NCBI RefSeq assembly: GCF_000237085.1
Contig: NC_016627.1
Coordinates: 1,364,001 to 1,428,000 of the forward strand
Length of the DNA: 64,000 nucleotides
Direction of reading: 5' to 3'
Origin: Acetivibrio clariflavus DSM 19732
GTDB taxonomy: Bacteria; Bacillota; Clostridia; Acetivibrionales; Acetivibrionaceae
Shown: piece after piece, positions 56,726 to 64,000 of the stretch
Numbering within the stretch: the stretch's first letter is position 1
How the letters are laid out: each line of letters opens with the position of its first letter
Made by a program: the position numbers and the translations under genes
The notes under the pieces: model-generated
What the model saw: only the letters and a program-made list of their open reading frames with translations
What the model was told of the DNA's origin: nothing
The model's database searches: none

Positions 56726-56767
56726 ATAAAAAGTCAGCGGTGCTCAAAAGCACGCTGCAAGCCTGAT

Positions 56768-56841
56768 GCGGGTGTAGTTCAATGGTAGAACATCAGCCTT
56801 CCAAGCTGATTGCGTGGGTTCGATTCCCATCACCCGCTCCA
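56768..56841 (+). tRNA. tRNA-Gly (anticodon UCC)
   Basis: Acceptor GCGGGTG pairs with CACCCGC, discriminator T and encoded CCA follow. D arm, anticodon arm TCAGC-CTTCCAA-GCTGA with anticodon TCC, and T arm with TTCGATT are all present. 74 nt including CCA. Confidence 0.95.
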
Positions 56842-56855
56842 ACAAAATTAAATAT

Positions 56856-56932
56856 CTGCCTGTAGCTCAGTTGGATAGAGCAACGGACTTCTAATCCGTC
56901 GGTCGGACGTTCGAGTCGTCTCAGGCAGGCCA
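56856..56932 (+). tRNA. tRNA-Arg (anticodon UCU)
   Basis: Acceptor CTGCCTG pairs with CAGGCAG, discriminator G and encoded CCA follow. Anticodon arm ACGGA-CTTCTAA-TCCGT gives anticodon TCT, which reads AGA, a frequent Arg codon in this AT-rich genome. The T arm has one G-T pair. It shares the promoter with tRNA-Gly. Confidence 0.95.
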
Positions 56933-56935
56933 GTC

Positions 56936-56972
56936 AAAAAGCTTAGAATGGTAATTGTTCTAAGCTTTTTGT
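56936..56972 (+). terminator. tRNA operon terminator
   Basis: AAAAAGCTTAGAA and TTCTAAGCTTTTT form a perfect 13-bp stem, 4 bases after the tRNA-Arg CCA. Confidence 0.92.
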
Positions 56973-57700
56973 ATCTTTTGGAGAAAATGAGTAAGGCTAG
57001 TTCTGCTGTTTATAGATGCTGTAGAAGAATGAATATTAAAAGTGATAAAAGATATTATACAATAGTAAAAATTTATGACTGAATTCGGTTTCATAATATC
57101 TGACTTTGAGGTTTTATTTATTCCTTAAGTTCAATTTGTGCTTATACTGCTTAAAAATCCAATTCCTGATGATTTATATTTTTCAATCAAACGCGGAAAA
57201 GAGATTCTATGTAAAATAATATTTATTTTCGGTAAATTTTATTATAAATACAATTAAAAATTAAAAGCAGGAGGAAAAAATAAATTTTTGTGTATATTTT
57301 ATTCTTAAAAGGTCAATAATTTAAATGACCTCACAAATACATTTTAACCCCCTAATAAATGCTCCGGCAGTTATGCCGGGGTATTTATTTTTTCAAGAAA
57401 TCGGAATTTGAAAATTTTATGTGATTGTAAAATTTAAACTTTAAATTCTCAAAAAACTAAAATCATTGATGTTTTCCCGTCATTATTGATATCTGAAGAT
57501 TGTAAGCTTATAATTATATAAAGATTAAGAGCCGTTGAAAAATAGATTTAAAATTTACAGACAAGGCTTTTGACAAAAGAATCATAAAGTGAAACGTTGC
57601 TATATTGCAAGAAAATAAGCAAAGGGCATGGAAGTACATTTAAAAAATATATAATTTCTGAGCCTGCTTTTGCTTATTCGGTTAAAGGAGAAAGAGTATA
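56973..57700. other. 0.7-kb gene-poor region with an orphan terminator
   Basis: No ORF above chance. At 57354-57391 AATAAATGCTCCGGCA pairs with TGCCGGGGTATTTATT and is followed by TTTT, a strong terminator with no gene upstream. Before it are a GGTCA/TGACC hairpin (57311-57330) and AGGAGG at 57270-57275 followed by a GTG encoding only nine residues. The stretch may hold a small RNA or the rest of a lost gene. Confidence 0.45.
57354..57393 (+). terminator. Orphan terminator
   Basis: A 16-bp stem with two mismatched or wobble positions around GTTA and a T tail. It is 420 bases after the last known gene unit, which already has its own terminator. Confidence 0.75.
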
Positions 57701-57979
57701 ATGTTTGATAAATTGGATAACCTTTCTATGGGTTTTATATTGTTTATGAATGTTGTGGGTTTTTTGCTGATGGGCATAGATAAGTACAAAGCCAAAAAGA
57801 AACTTTGGAGAATTCCCGAAAAGGTTTTGCTTTTGACTGCGCTTTTTGGAGGCGCGGTTGGTGTGTACGCAGGGATGCTTTTTTTTCGGCATAAGACCAA
57901 ACACTGGTATTTTGTAATTGGTGTACCGGCTATTTTGATAGCGGAAATAATAATTGCATTATTTATTTTTAAAAGTTGA
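57701..57979 (+). CDS. DUF1294 membrane protein (YsdA-like)
   Basis: The 92-residue protein matches DUF1294: FLLMGIDKYKAKKKLWRIPEKVLLL, LFGGAVGVYAGMLFFRHKTKHWYF (shown here as MGIDKYKAKKKLWRIPE and MLFFRHKTKHWYF), with three membrane segments. The role is unknown. In other bacteria the domain is sometimes fused to a cold-shock domain; here it is not. TTAAAGGAGAAAG precedes the ATG. Confidence 0.9.
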   Translation: MFDKLDNLSMGFILFMNVVGFLLMGIDKYKAKKKLWRIPEKVLLLTALFGGAVGVYAGMLFFRHKTKHWYFVIGVPAILIAEIIIALFIFKS

Positions 57980-58033
57980 TTAAAAAGCTTCATTAATATC
58001 CCCAAGATGTTATAATATAGTCAAGAACCTATA

Positions 58034-60103
58034 TTGGAGGGATACACCATTATTTTTGACGATGAAGCCAGGAAGGTAATTGAAATGCCTTCACATGATT
58101 CCAAAATAATTCTGAAAGGCCCTACTGGAAGCGGAAAATCCACTATATTACTGGAAAGATACAAGTACATGGTGGACAAGCTCAAGATACCCAGTGAAAA
58201 GATTCTTATATTGCTTCTTAACAGAACCCAGTCACTGGAATGGAGGACTAAAACCGTCCTTGAAGGTTCCGGTGCTGTTTTGAGAACTTCCTATTACGGA
58301 TTTATTCAAAACGAGATCAAGACTTTTTATCCTATTATCACAAAGAAGTGCAATGAAATTGTTAATAGGGATATAAAGCCGGTGTTCCTTACATTTGAGG
58401 CAGCGCAGTTTCTTGTCAGCACTGTAATTGAATGGAGAAGGAAAAATCTTGGTGTATTTGCCGGAGTTACTTCCTACACCGACAGGCTTGCTATTGACAT
58501 TACCGGTAATCTTGTACGGGCTGCCATATCGGATATTCCGTATAACAGGATTGGGGATAGGCTGTATAATGCTTTAGAGAACAAGGATGAGTTGAGAAGG
58601 CAGATATACAGGGAAGCTGACGATATTGTTGCAGATTACAGGAAAAAGTGCCTGGAGCTTGGGATATTCGATTTTGGCATGGCGGTTGAGCTATACAATA
58701 ATTACCTGTTAAAGGATGAAGTTTATAGAAATAATTTGTTTTCAAGGATTGAGCATCTCATTGTGGACAATATAGAAGAGTGTGTTCCAACGGAAGTGGA
58801 TTTTATAAACTTTTTACTTCCCAATCTTAAAACCTGCCTTTTGGCTTATAATCAAGAAGGCGGATACGGAGAAGCCTTTGGTGGCAATCATGAGTATGTT
58901 AAATCGGTATTGATAGATAAAATGGAAAAAATTGAAATAAAGAAATCCCATACTTGTCATGAATTTTTGGCAGAGTTTTCAGACATGCTGTTTGAAAATA
59001 TTAAAAACCTGAAAAATAACAAATGCAATCCCGGGCCGTATATAGAAAGGGTTCCGCCCTTTGAACTGAGAAGTGAGATGTTGGAAAATGTTGGTGAAAG
59101 GATAGTACAGCTTATAAGCAGGGAAGGCTACAAACCATCGGATATAGTTGTGATATCCAGTTATGCTGACCCGGTTACCGAATTTGTTATTGGCAGAATT
59201 CTTGAGAGATACGGATATGAAGTTAAAAACCTTGCGAGGAAGAGCAGGATCATAGATAATCCGTTTTCGCAAGCGCTTATAACTCTGGCACAGTTGTGTC
59301 ATCCCGGTTATGGGTCAATGCCCACTAAAGATGATGTAAAGTCACTTCTCAGGATGGTACTGAAAATTGATCCTGTAAGAAGTTCCATTTTGGCTGGCGA
59401 GATAGTAAGTCAACGGCCTTTTGCAGAGTTTCCCGATATTGAGTTTCCGGGGCTGGTGGAAAGGGTAGGTTATTACAATATAGAAAAATATGAATATATA
59501 AGAACTTGGATAAAAGAATACAAAATGAGGCCGAAGCCTCTTAAAATAGATGAATTTTTCCAGAAGGTATTTTTGGAAATACTAATATCAAAGGAAGTAT
59601 CGCAGAAGGATATCTTAGAGGCCAAGAATCTGATTGACAGTGCCCAGACTTTTGTTGAAGTGGTGTCAAGGTTTAACAGGAATGCCAGTAGGGATTTTCT
59701 GGATGTTGTAAGAAGAGGAATTAAATCGGCGGAGAGCATTTTTGAACTGGAGGAGAAGCTGAGCGGTGATTTTGTACTTATGTCTACACCGGTATCGTAT
59801 CTGGCCTGTTCATTAAAGAGCAAAATAACTATAATTACAAGCCTTAGCAGTAACAACTGGACTCCCCGCAGTGTCAAGGAGATAACAAACCTCCATGTAC
59901 TTACTAAGACCTGGAATGAAAACGACATATATACTGAAGAACTTGAAGAAAAAAATCAGAAACACTATTTGGCCACACTGATGAGAGCTATTTTTAAGAG
60001 GTGTTCTGATAAGATTATTACTTTTGAATCCATGTTGTCGGCTAACGGATATGAGAATGACGGTATACTGGCTGAATATTTTGATGAAATAATGTCGCAG
60101 TAA
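58034..60103 (+). CDS. Helicase-like ATPase with degenerate Walker B (AddB/RecC-like)
   Basis: The 689-residue protein has a sound Walker A (GPTGSGKST, about 29-37) and a UvrD-type layout: LILLLNRTQSLEWRT near motif Ia, IEHLIVDNIEE at motif II, LLAYNQEGGYGEAFGG at motif III and LATLMRAIFKRC where motif VI should be. Motif II reads Asp245-Asn246 in place of Asp-Glu, and the later motifs are weak. It therefore may bind ATP but unwind poorly, as non-motor partners AddB or RecC do. No ATG, GTG or TTG is well placed: GGAGG (58036-58040) is followed 8 bases on by ATT (58049), and the in-frame TTG at 58034 overlaps the site. First of four packed genes. Confidence 0.8.
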   Translation: MEGYTIIFDDEARKVIEMPSHDSKIILKGPTGSGKSTILLERYKYMVDKLKIPSEKILILLLNRTQSLEWRTKTVLEGSGAVLRTSYYGFIQNEIKTFYPIITKKCNEIVNRDIKPVFLTFEAAQFLVSTVIEWRRKNLGVFAGVTSYTDRLAIDITGNLVRAAISDIPYNRIGDRLYNALENKDELRRQIYREADDIVADYRKKCLELGIFDFGMAVELYNNYLLKDEVYRNNLFSRIEHLIVDNIEECVPTEVDFINFLLPNLKTCLLAYNQEGGYGEAFGGNHEYVKSVLIDKMEKIEIKKSHTCHEFLAEFSDMLFENIKNLKNNKCNPGPYIERVPPFELRSEMLENVGERIVQLISREGYKPSDIVVISSYADPVTEFVIGRILERYGYEVKNLARKSRIIDNPFSQALITLAQLCHPGYGSMPTKDDVKSLLRMVLKIDPVRSSILAGEIVSQRPFAEFPDIEFPGLVERVGYYNIEKYEYIRTWIKEYKMRPKPLKIDEFFQKVFLEILISKEVSQKDILEAKNLIDSAQTFVEVVSRFNRNASRDFLDVVRRGIKSAESIFELEEKLSGDFVLMSTPVSYLACSLKSKITIITSLSSNNWTPRSVKEITNLHVLTKTWNENDIYTEELEEKNQKHYLATLMRAIFKRCSDKIITFESMLSANGYENDGILAEYFDEIMSQ

Positions 60104-60168
60104 AAAGTTTCAAATACTTATGCTGTTAATGGATTCATACTGTTAACAGATAATATTCGGAGGTAAGG

Positions 60169-62403
60169 ATGGGACTTAGAAAGGGTCAAAAAGAACTTGT
60201 AGAACAATATAGAGGCGGATATTGTGCTATCCCTGCCATTCCCGGAGGGGGGAAGACACATTGCCTTTCCCTGTGGACAGCGGAGATGATCGCCAATAAA
60301 CTGCACAAACCGGGTAAAATCCTTATTGTTACTTACATGAACAGTGCAGTAAACAATTTTAAGCAGCGAATATCAGCGGAGCTTAAGAACAGGGGAATTA
60401 TAAGCAATAAGGATTATTTTGTTTCCACCATCCATGGATTATGCCTTCAAATAATTAAAGAAAAACCGGATCATGTTATTACCAATGAAGAGTTTACCAT
60501 TATAGATGAGGTTTCAAAAATTAACCTGATTTACAGTTGTATTGATGAGTGGAAAAGGCATAATGAGAATAAATTCAGGCTTTATATAGATGAGTCAAAT
60601 TTGAGCGCTAACAAGCTGAGTGATACATATAAAAAATGGCAGGAAAAACTGTGCAATATAATGCTTTCTGCCATCGGAGATTTTAAATGCAGGGGAATTG
60701 CTCCAAAGCAGGCTATGGAACTCTGCCAAAATCTCGGTGAAGACTCTATACTATCCTGGGCAAGCGAAATATACGAAATATATGACAGAAGGCTTAAAAT
60801 TGGCGGTTTTTTGGATTTTGACGACATGTTGTATAATGCCAAAAAAATACTTAAAGAAGATGAGCTTTTATTGAAAAAGTATCAAAACAAATATTCCTTT
60901 GTATGCGAGGATGAGGCTCAGGATTCAAACCTTATACAGAGTGAAATATTGGAAATGATAGCCAACGGTAATTTACTGAGAGTGGGAGACAGTAACCAGG
61001 CTATATGCGGAAGCTTTAGCAACAGCGATTTTTCCTTGTTTAAAAGCTTTTGTGAAAACCCGAAAACCACTGTATATAAAATAACCCAGTCCAGTAGAAA
61101 TACTGTTGATATAATCAATCTGGCCAATTATTTCGTTAAGTTTGTAAGGGAGAAACATCCGGTGCCGGAGTGCAGGGAGAGCCTTTTACCCCAGTTTATA
61201 GAACCTGTCGGGGAAGATGACCCAAGGCCGAATCCCAAAATTGACGAGTACGGCATAAGAGTGGGTATATTTAAGAGTTGGGAGGATGAGGCCCGGGGAG
61301 TGGTAATTAAGGCTCAGGAAATGGCAAGAAAATATCCTGACAAGACCATTGCAATACTTGTGCCCACCTCATGGCGAATGAATGTTGTATTAAACTTTTT
61401 GGAAGCAAGGCATGTACCCTATGAATTGCTGGACAATACCTCCGGTGAGAGGAACAAAACTTTGAAAAAACTTGGAAGGGTTATAGATTTTATTGCACAG
61501 CCGGAGAACGGACAGAAGTTCTTTGATATGATGAATGAATGCTTTCTTGCCGATTCCTATGACGATGGTGTATCAGAGGATGAACCCGATCAGGAAAGAA
61601 AAACTGTTAATCAGAAAATAATTTTAAATGAATTTTTAAAGAAATATCCTGTAGAAAAAATACTTTATCCTATCGGGGGCGAGATTGAGAGGGATGATAT
61701 ACCTAAGGATTTAATAAATAGCAGCATTTGGACGGATTTTACCGATAAACTGGAAGTAGTGAGGGAACTGTTAGAGTTTCCCGGTACCATTGTTGAAAAA
61801 TTAATACTCTTTATTTCCGAAAAGTTGAGGTTTGAAAAGGAAGAGAGGGCTATAGCTCAAAAGGTGGCCGGGGATGTCCGGTACCTTATGAGTCAGGATC
61901 CCCATTGGAAACTTGCCGATTTGGCCCTGGAACTGTTAAAAACGAAAAATATGTTTAATTTTTTTGCCGGCATTGTTTGGGACTTGAAAGGGTATGAACC
62001 TAAACCGGGGGTAGTAACAGTGGCTACATACCACAAGTCGAAAGGTCTTGAATGGGACGTTGTTTTTTTAACGAGTATTACCAATGCCGACTTTCCGGTT
62101 AATTTGGATGATAAATTTATTGGGGAGTACTGGTATTTGAAAGAGGAGTATAAAAATCCCCAGGCAATAATAAAGTCGGATTTGAAAAAGGTGTTGGGGG
62201 AAAAGATCGATGAGGATTCCATATTGCAGTCAAAAATCGAAACCATATCCGAAAGGGCAAGACTTTTATATGTGGGAATAACCAGAGCAAAGGAATATTT
62301 GTTTTTAAGTTCTTTTGAGGCAAATAGGGAAAAAAGAAATGAAATATTGCCATCTAAGTATATTTTAGAACTCAGGAAATATATTGAGGAGTTATCAAAA
62401 TGA
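60169..62403 (+). CDS. UvrD/PcrA-type superfamily 1 DNA helicase
   Basis: The 744-residue protein has all SF1A motifs: AIPGGGKTHCLSL (I), VTYMNSAVNNFKQRI (Ia), STIHGLCLQI (Ic), FVCEDEAQDSN (II, E247-D248-E249), LLRVGDSNQAICGSF (III), ITQSSRNTVDI (IV), TVATYHKSKGLEWDVVFLT (V) and RARLLYVGITRAKEYLFL (VI). It should be a 3' to 5' DNA translocase and helicase. GGAGGTAAGG precedes the ATG. The stop overlaps the start of the nuclease gene, so the two are coupled. Together with the neighbours it looks like the motor of a helicase-nuclease complex. Confidence 0.92.
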   Translation: MGLRKGQKELVEQYRGGYCAIPAIPGGGKTHCLSLWTAEMIANKLHKPGKILIVTYMNSAVNNFKQRISAELKNRGIISNKDYFVSTIHGLCLQIIKEKPDHVITNEEFTIIDEVSKINLIYSCIDEWKRHNENKFRLYIDESNLSANKLSDTYKKWQEKLCNIMLSAIGDFKCRGIAPKQAMELCQNLGEDSILSWASEIYEIYDRRLKIGGFLDFDDMLYNAKKILKEDELLLKKYQNKYSFVCEDEAQDSNLIQSEILEMIANGNLLRVGDSNQAICGSFSNSDFSLFKSFCENPKTTVYKITQSSRNTVDIINLANYFVKFVREKHPVPECRESLLPQFIEPVGEDDPRPNPKIDEYGIRVGIFKSWEDEARGVVIKAQEMARKYPDKTIAILVPTSWRMNVVLNFLEARHVPYELLDNTSGERNKTLKKLGRVIDFIAQPENGQKFFDMMNECFLADSYDDGVSEDEPDQERKTVNQKIILNEFLKKYPVEKILYPIGGEIERDDIPKDLINSSIWTDFTDKLEVVRELLEFPGTIVEKLILFISEKLRFEKEERAIAQKVAGDVRYLMSQDPHWKLADLALELLKTKNMFNFFAGIVWDLKGYEPKPGVVTVATYHKSKGLEWDVVFLTSITNADFPVNLDDKFIGEYWYLKEEYKNPQAIIKSDLKKVLGEKIDEDSILQSKIETISERARLLYVGITRAKEYLFLSSFEANREKRNEILPSKYILELRKYIEELSK

Positions 62404-63224
62404 ATGATTTAAGGTTTGCAGAATATTTTTTATTTACTCAGCAGTCATTGGCGACTTTTGAAAAATGTCCTCTGAAGTTTAAAAAGAGATACCTTGAAAA
62501 CCTGAAATGGGAAAACTTCCCTAGTGAAGAAATAAAGAAAAGGCTTGAACTGGGCAATAATTTTCATCTTTTGGCTTATAGGTATTTTTTAGGCATTGAT
62601 ACGGGACTTAGTGAAAGTACAGAGGGTTTTAACCAATTAAACCGTTGGATGAAGAGTCTTGAAAATAAGTTTAAAAAGGAAGATAACTTAAAATATCTTC
62701 CGGAATATAAAGTGCGAATGACCAAGGGAATTTTCAGGCTGGAGGCCAATTTTGACCTTTTGATTGTTGACGGGGACAAACTTGAAATTTGGGATTGGAA
62801 AACCCAAAGCAAAGAAAGCAGCCAGCCGCAAAGAAAGGCTAAGGCTGAGAAATATAAGAGAAGCCTTCAGACCATGGTCTACCTTTTTGTGCTTAAGGAG
62901 CAAAGCGAAAGAATAACCGGAAGAGAGATTAAATGTGAAGACATAAGAATGTGCTATTGGCAGCCGGATCCTCCGGAAGTACTGATGGATATAAGATACA
63001 GCGATGAATTACATGATGCCTATAGAGAGATTTTAAAGGATAAAATAAAAGGAATACTTCAATACGATTTTTCGTCCTTTGACAAAGCATTGTATGAAAA
63101 AAACTGTAAATACTGTGAATTTAACTGGTTTTGCAACAACCAAAGGATTGATTTCAATGAGATTGAAAAGGATGATGATTTCCTGGACGAGCTGGAGTGG
63201 GAAGATATTGAGGAGTTGACTTAG
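62400..63224 (+). CDS. PD-(D/E)XK nuclease with putative 4Fe-4S Cys (RecB/Cas4/AddB-type)
   Basis: The 274-residue protein starts with ATG overlapping the helicase stop (ATGA). The nuclease core shows LLIVDGDKLEIWDWKTQSK, with Asp132 and Lys134 in the WDWK motif (D-x-K), and QTMVYLFVLKE as the following QxxxY helix. One Cys near the N-terminus (FEKCPLKFKK) and three near the C-terminus (NCKYCEFNWFCNN) give the spacing of the four Cys that hold a 4Fe-4S cluster in AddB, Cas4 and related nucleases. So it is the nuclease partner of the two upstream helicase-like proteins. It ends 0 bases before recJ. Confidence 0.88.
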   Translation: MNDLRFAEYFLFTQQSLATFEKCPLKFKKRYLENLKWENFPSEEIKKRLELGNNFHLLAYRYFLGIDTGLSESTEGFNQLNRWMKSLENKFKKEDNLKYLPEYKVRMTKGIFRLEANFDLLIVDGDKLEIWDWKTQSKESSQPQRKAKAEKYKRSLQTMVYLFVLKEQSERITGREIKCEDIRMCYWQPDPPEVLMDIRYSDELHDAYREILKDKIKGILQYDFSSFDKALYEKNCKYCEFNWFCNNQRIDFNEIEKDDDFLDELEWEDIEELT

Positions 63225-64000
63225 GTGAGGATAAAAGTAAATTTATTGAATAGAGGCGTACATATACCTACCGAGCTTATTGAAGCTACCGATGGGGATG
63301 AACTTATTGCTAGGATTTTCTATAACCGAGGTTATAAAAATCCGGATACTGTGCGTCAGATGCTGAAAGAAGAATGTTATACTCCCACCCATTTTAATGA
63401 GTTTAAGGGAATGGAAAAAGCTGTGGAAAGGATACTTAAGGCTGCAGAAAAAGGTGAAAAAGTATGTGTATACGGGGATTACGATGTTGACGGAGTGACC
63501 AGCACGGTTATTCTTGTGGAATGCTTAAGTTTGTTTCTGGACAAAGTTATATACCATGTACCCGACCGTTTTACCGAAGGTTACGGCATGAATTTGGATG
63601 TAATTGAAAAGCTTGCTGCCGACGGTGTCACCTTGATTGTTACCTGTGATTGTGGAATTTCCAATGTCAATGAGATAAAACGTGCAAAAGAGTTGGGAAT
63701 GGATGTAATACTTACCGACCATCACACCATACCACCCGAGCTTCCCAATGCCGATGTGATACTAAACCCGAAACTCCTTGAAGAAGGGCACAAAGCAAGA
63801 AATATATCGGGATGTGCCATGGCTTATTTTCTATGCCATGCACTTTTGAAAAGTAAAGGACTTGAAGAGAAAGCGGAAGATTATCTGGATATGCTTGCAT
63901 TATCCCTTATTGCAGATGTGGTAAGCCTTAACGGTGAAAACAGATTTCTTCTGAAAAAAGCAATGCCCAAATTGTTCAATACCAAGAGGCTGGGACTTAT
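63225..64000 (+). CDS. recJ: Single-strand DNA exonuclease RecJ (5' part, runs off the window)
   Basis: A GTG at 63225 directly follows the nuclease stop. GAGGAG lies upstream within that gene. The visible 258 residues contain the DHH phosphoesterase motifs: VYGDYDVDGVTSTVIL (motif I), DCGISNVNEI (motif II), and TDHHTIPPELPNADVI (motif III), and GCAMAYFLCHALL. RecJ degrades single-stranded DNA 5' to 3' in recombination and repair. The 3' end is outside the window. Co-location with a helicase-nuclease set suggests one repair operon. Confidence 0.93.
   Translation, partial: MRIKVNLLNRGVHIPTELIEATDGDELIARIFYNRGYKNPDTVRQMLKEECYTPTHFNEFKGMEKAVERILKAAEKGEKVCVYGDYDVDGVTSTVILVECLSLFLDKVIYHVPDRFTEGYGMNLDVIEKLAADGVTLIVTCDCGISNVNEIKRAKELGMDVILTDHHTIPPELPNADVILNPKLLEEGHKARNISGCAMAYFLCHALLKSKGLEEKAEDYLDMLALSLIADVVSLNGENRFLLKKAMPKLFNTKRLGL

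Overview
The window is AT-rich, low-GC Firmicutes DNA from a Clostridia-type genome. The best guess is an Acetivibrio (Clostridium) thermocellus-like cellulolytic species. Reasons: a membrane-anchored family 3 cellulose-binding module just upstream of enolase, Pro/Thr linkers on several exported proteins, and the clostridial blocks TIGR03960-DUF2344-rng-rplU-prp-rpmA-obg, ireB-ruvX-DUF1292 and ruvCAB. The species is an inference from memory of gene order and was not searched.

Positions 1 to about 11,100 are an accessory region built from decayed mobile and polymorphic-toxin DNA. It holds an HNH-type toxin tail with a DUF2019-like immunity gene, then a mobile-element remnant (ribbon-helix-helix-like protein, 45-residue zinc ribbon, interrupted primase/polymerase). 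Two headless C-terminal halves of a pretoxin-HINT module follow, each joined to a different toxin tail and an immunity gene, and then a badly broken Rhs-core/HINT gene. Next come an IS256-family element, a frameshifted DUF5104 lipoprotein cut by that element, an Imm50-like pseudogene, and an IS4-family element lying between a truncated membrane gene and a truncated AraC-type gene. The first 8.3 kb carry repeated nonsense and frameshift lesions, so they look like a graveyard or silent store of Rhs toxin/immunity cassettes.

Positions 11,100-35,300 are mostly core genome: GtrA, a YdeI-like protein, DUF362, a zinc-ribbon protein, the CBM3 membrane protein, eno, secG, a complete IS200-type element, an HD protein, rnr (with a coupled mini-ORF at its start), DUF523, a His-less HPr paralogue, mtaB, ireB, an aldo/keto reductase, ruvX, DUF1292, DUF3048, two TIGR03960/DUF2344-type genes, rng, then rplU-prp-rpmA with a probable L21 leader, obg, and a YhbY RNA-binding protein.

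Positions 35,300-56,700 carry DUF4364, a short QueG-like Fe-S protein, a receiver-like protein with Asn at the phosphorylation site, an LTA-synthase-type sulfatase, a polysaccharide deacetylase lipoprotein, small unknown genes, argG-argH (minus strand, under two ARG-box-like operators 21 bp apart), ruvC, ruvA, ruvB, a PilM-like ATPase, a large AMIN/amidase_3 cell-wall amidase, galE, a double-GerMN lipoprotein, rph and a RdgB-type pyrophosphatase.

Positions 56,700-64,000 hold a tRNA-Gly/tRNA-Arg operon with a textbook promoter and terminator, a 0.7-kb gene-poor gap with an orphan terminator, DUF1294, and a tightly packed DNA-processing cluster. That cluster has a helicase-like ATPase with a degenerate Walker B, an intact UvrD-type helicase, a Cys-rich PD-(D/E)XK nuclease and recJ, which runs off the window. 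It resembles a split AddAB-like helicase-nuclease and, with the toxin cassette region, is the most interesting part of the window.
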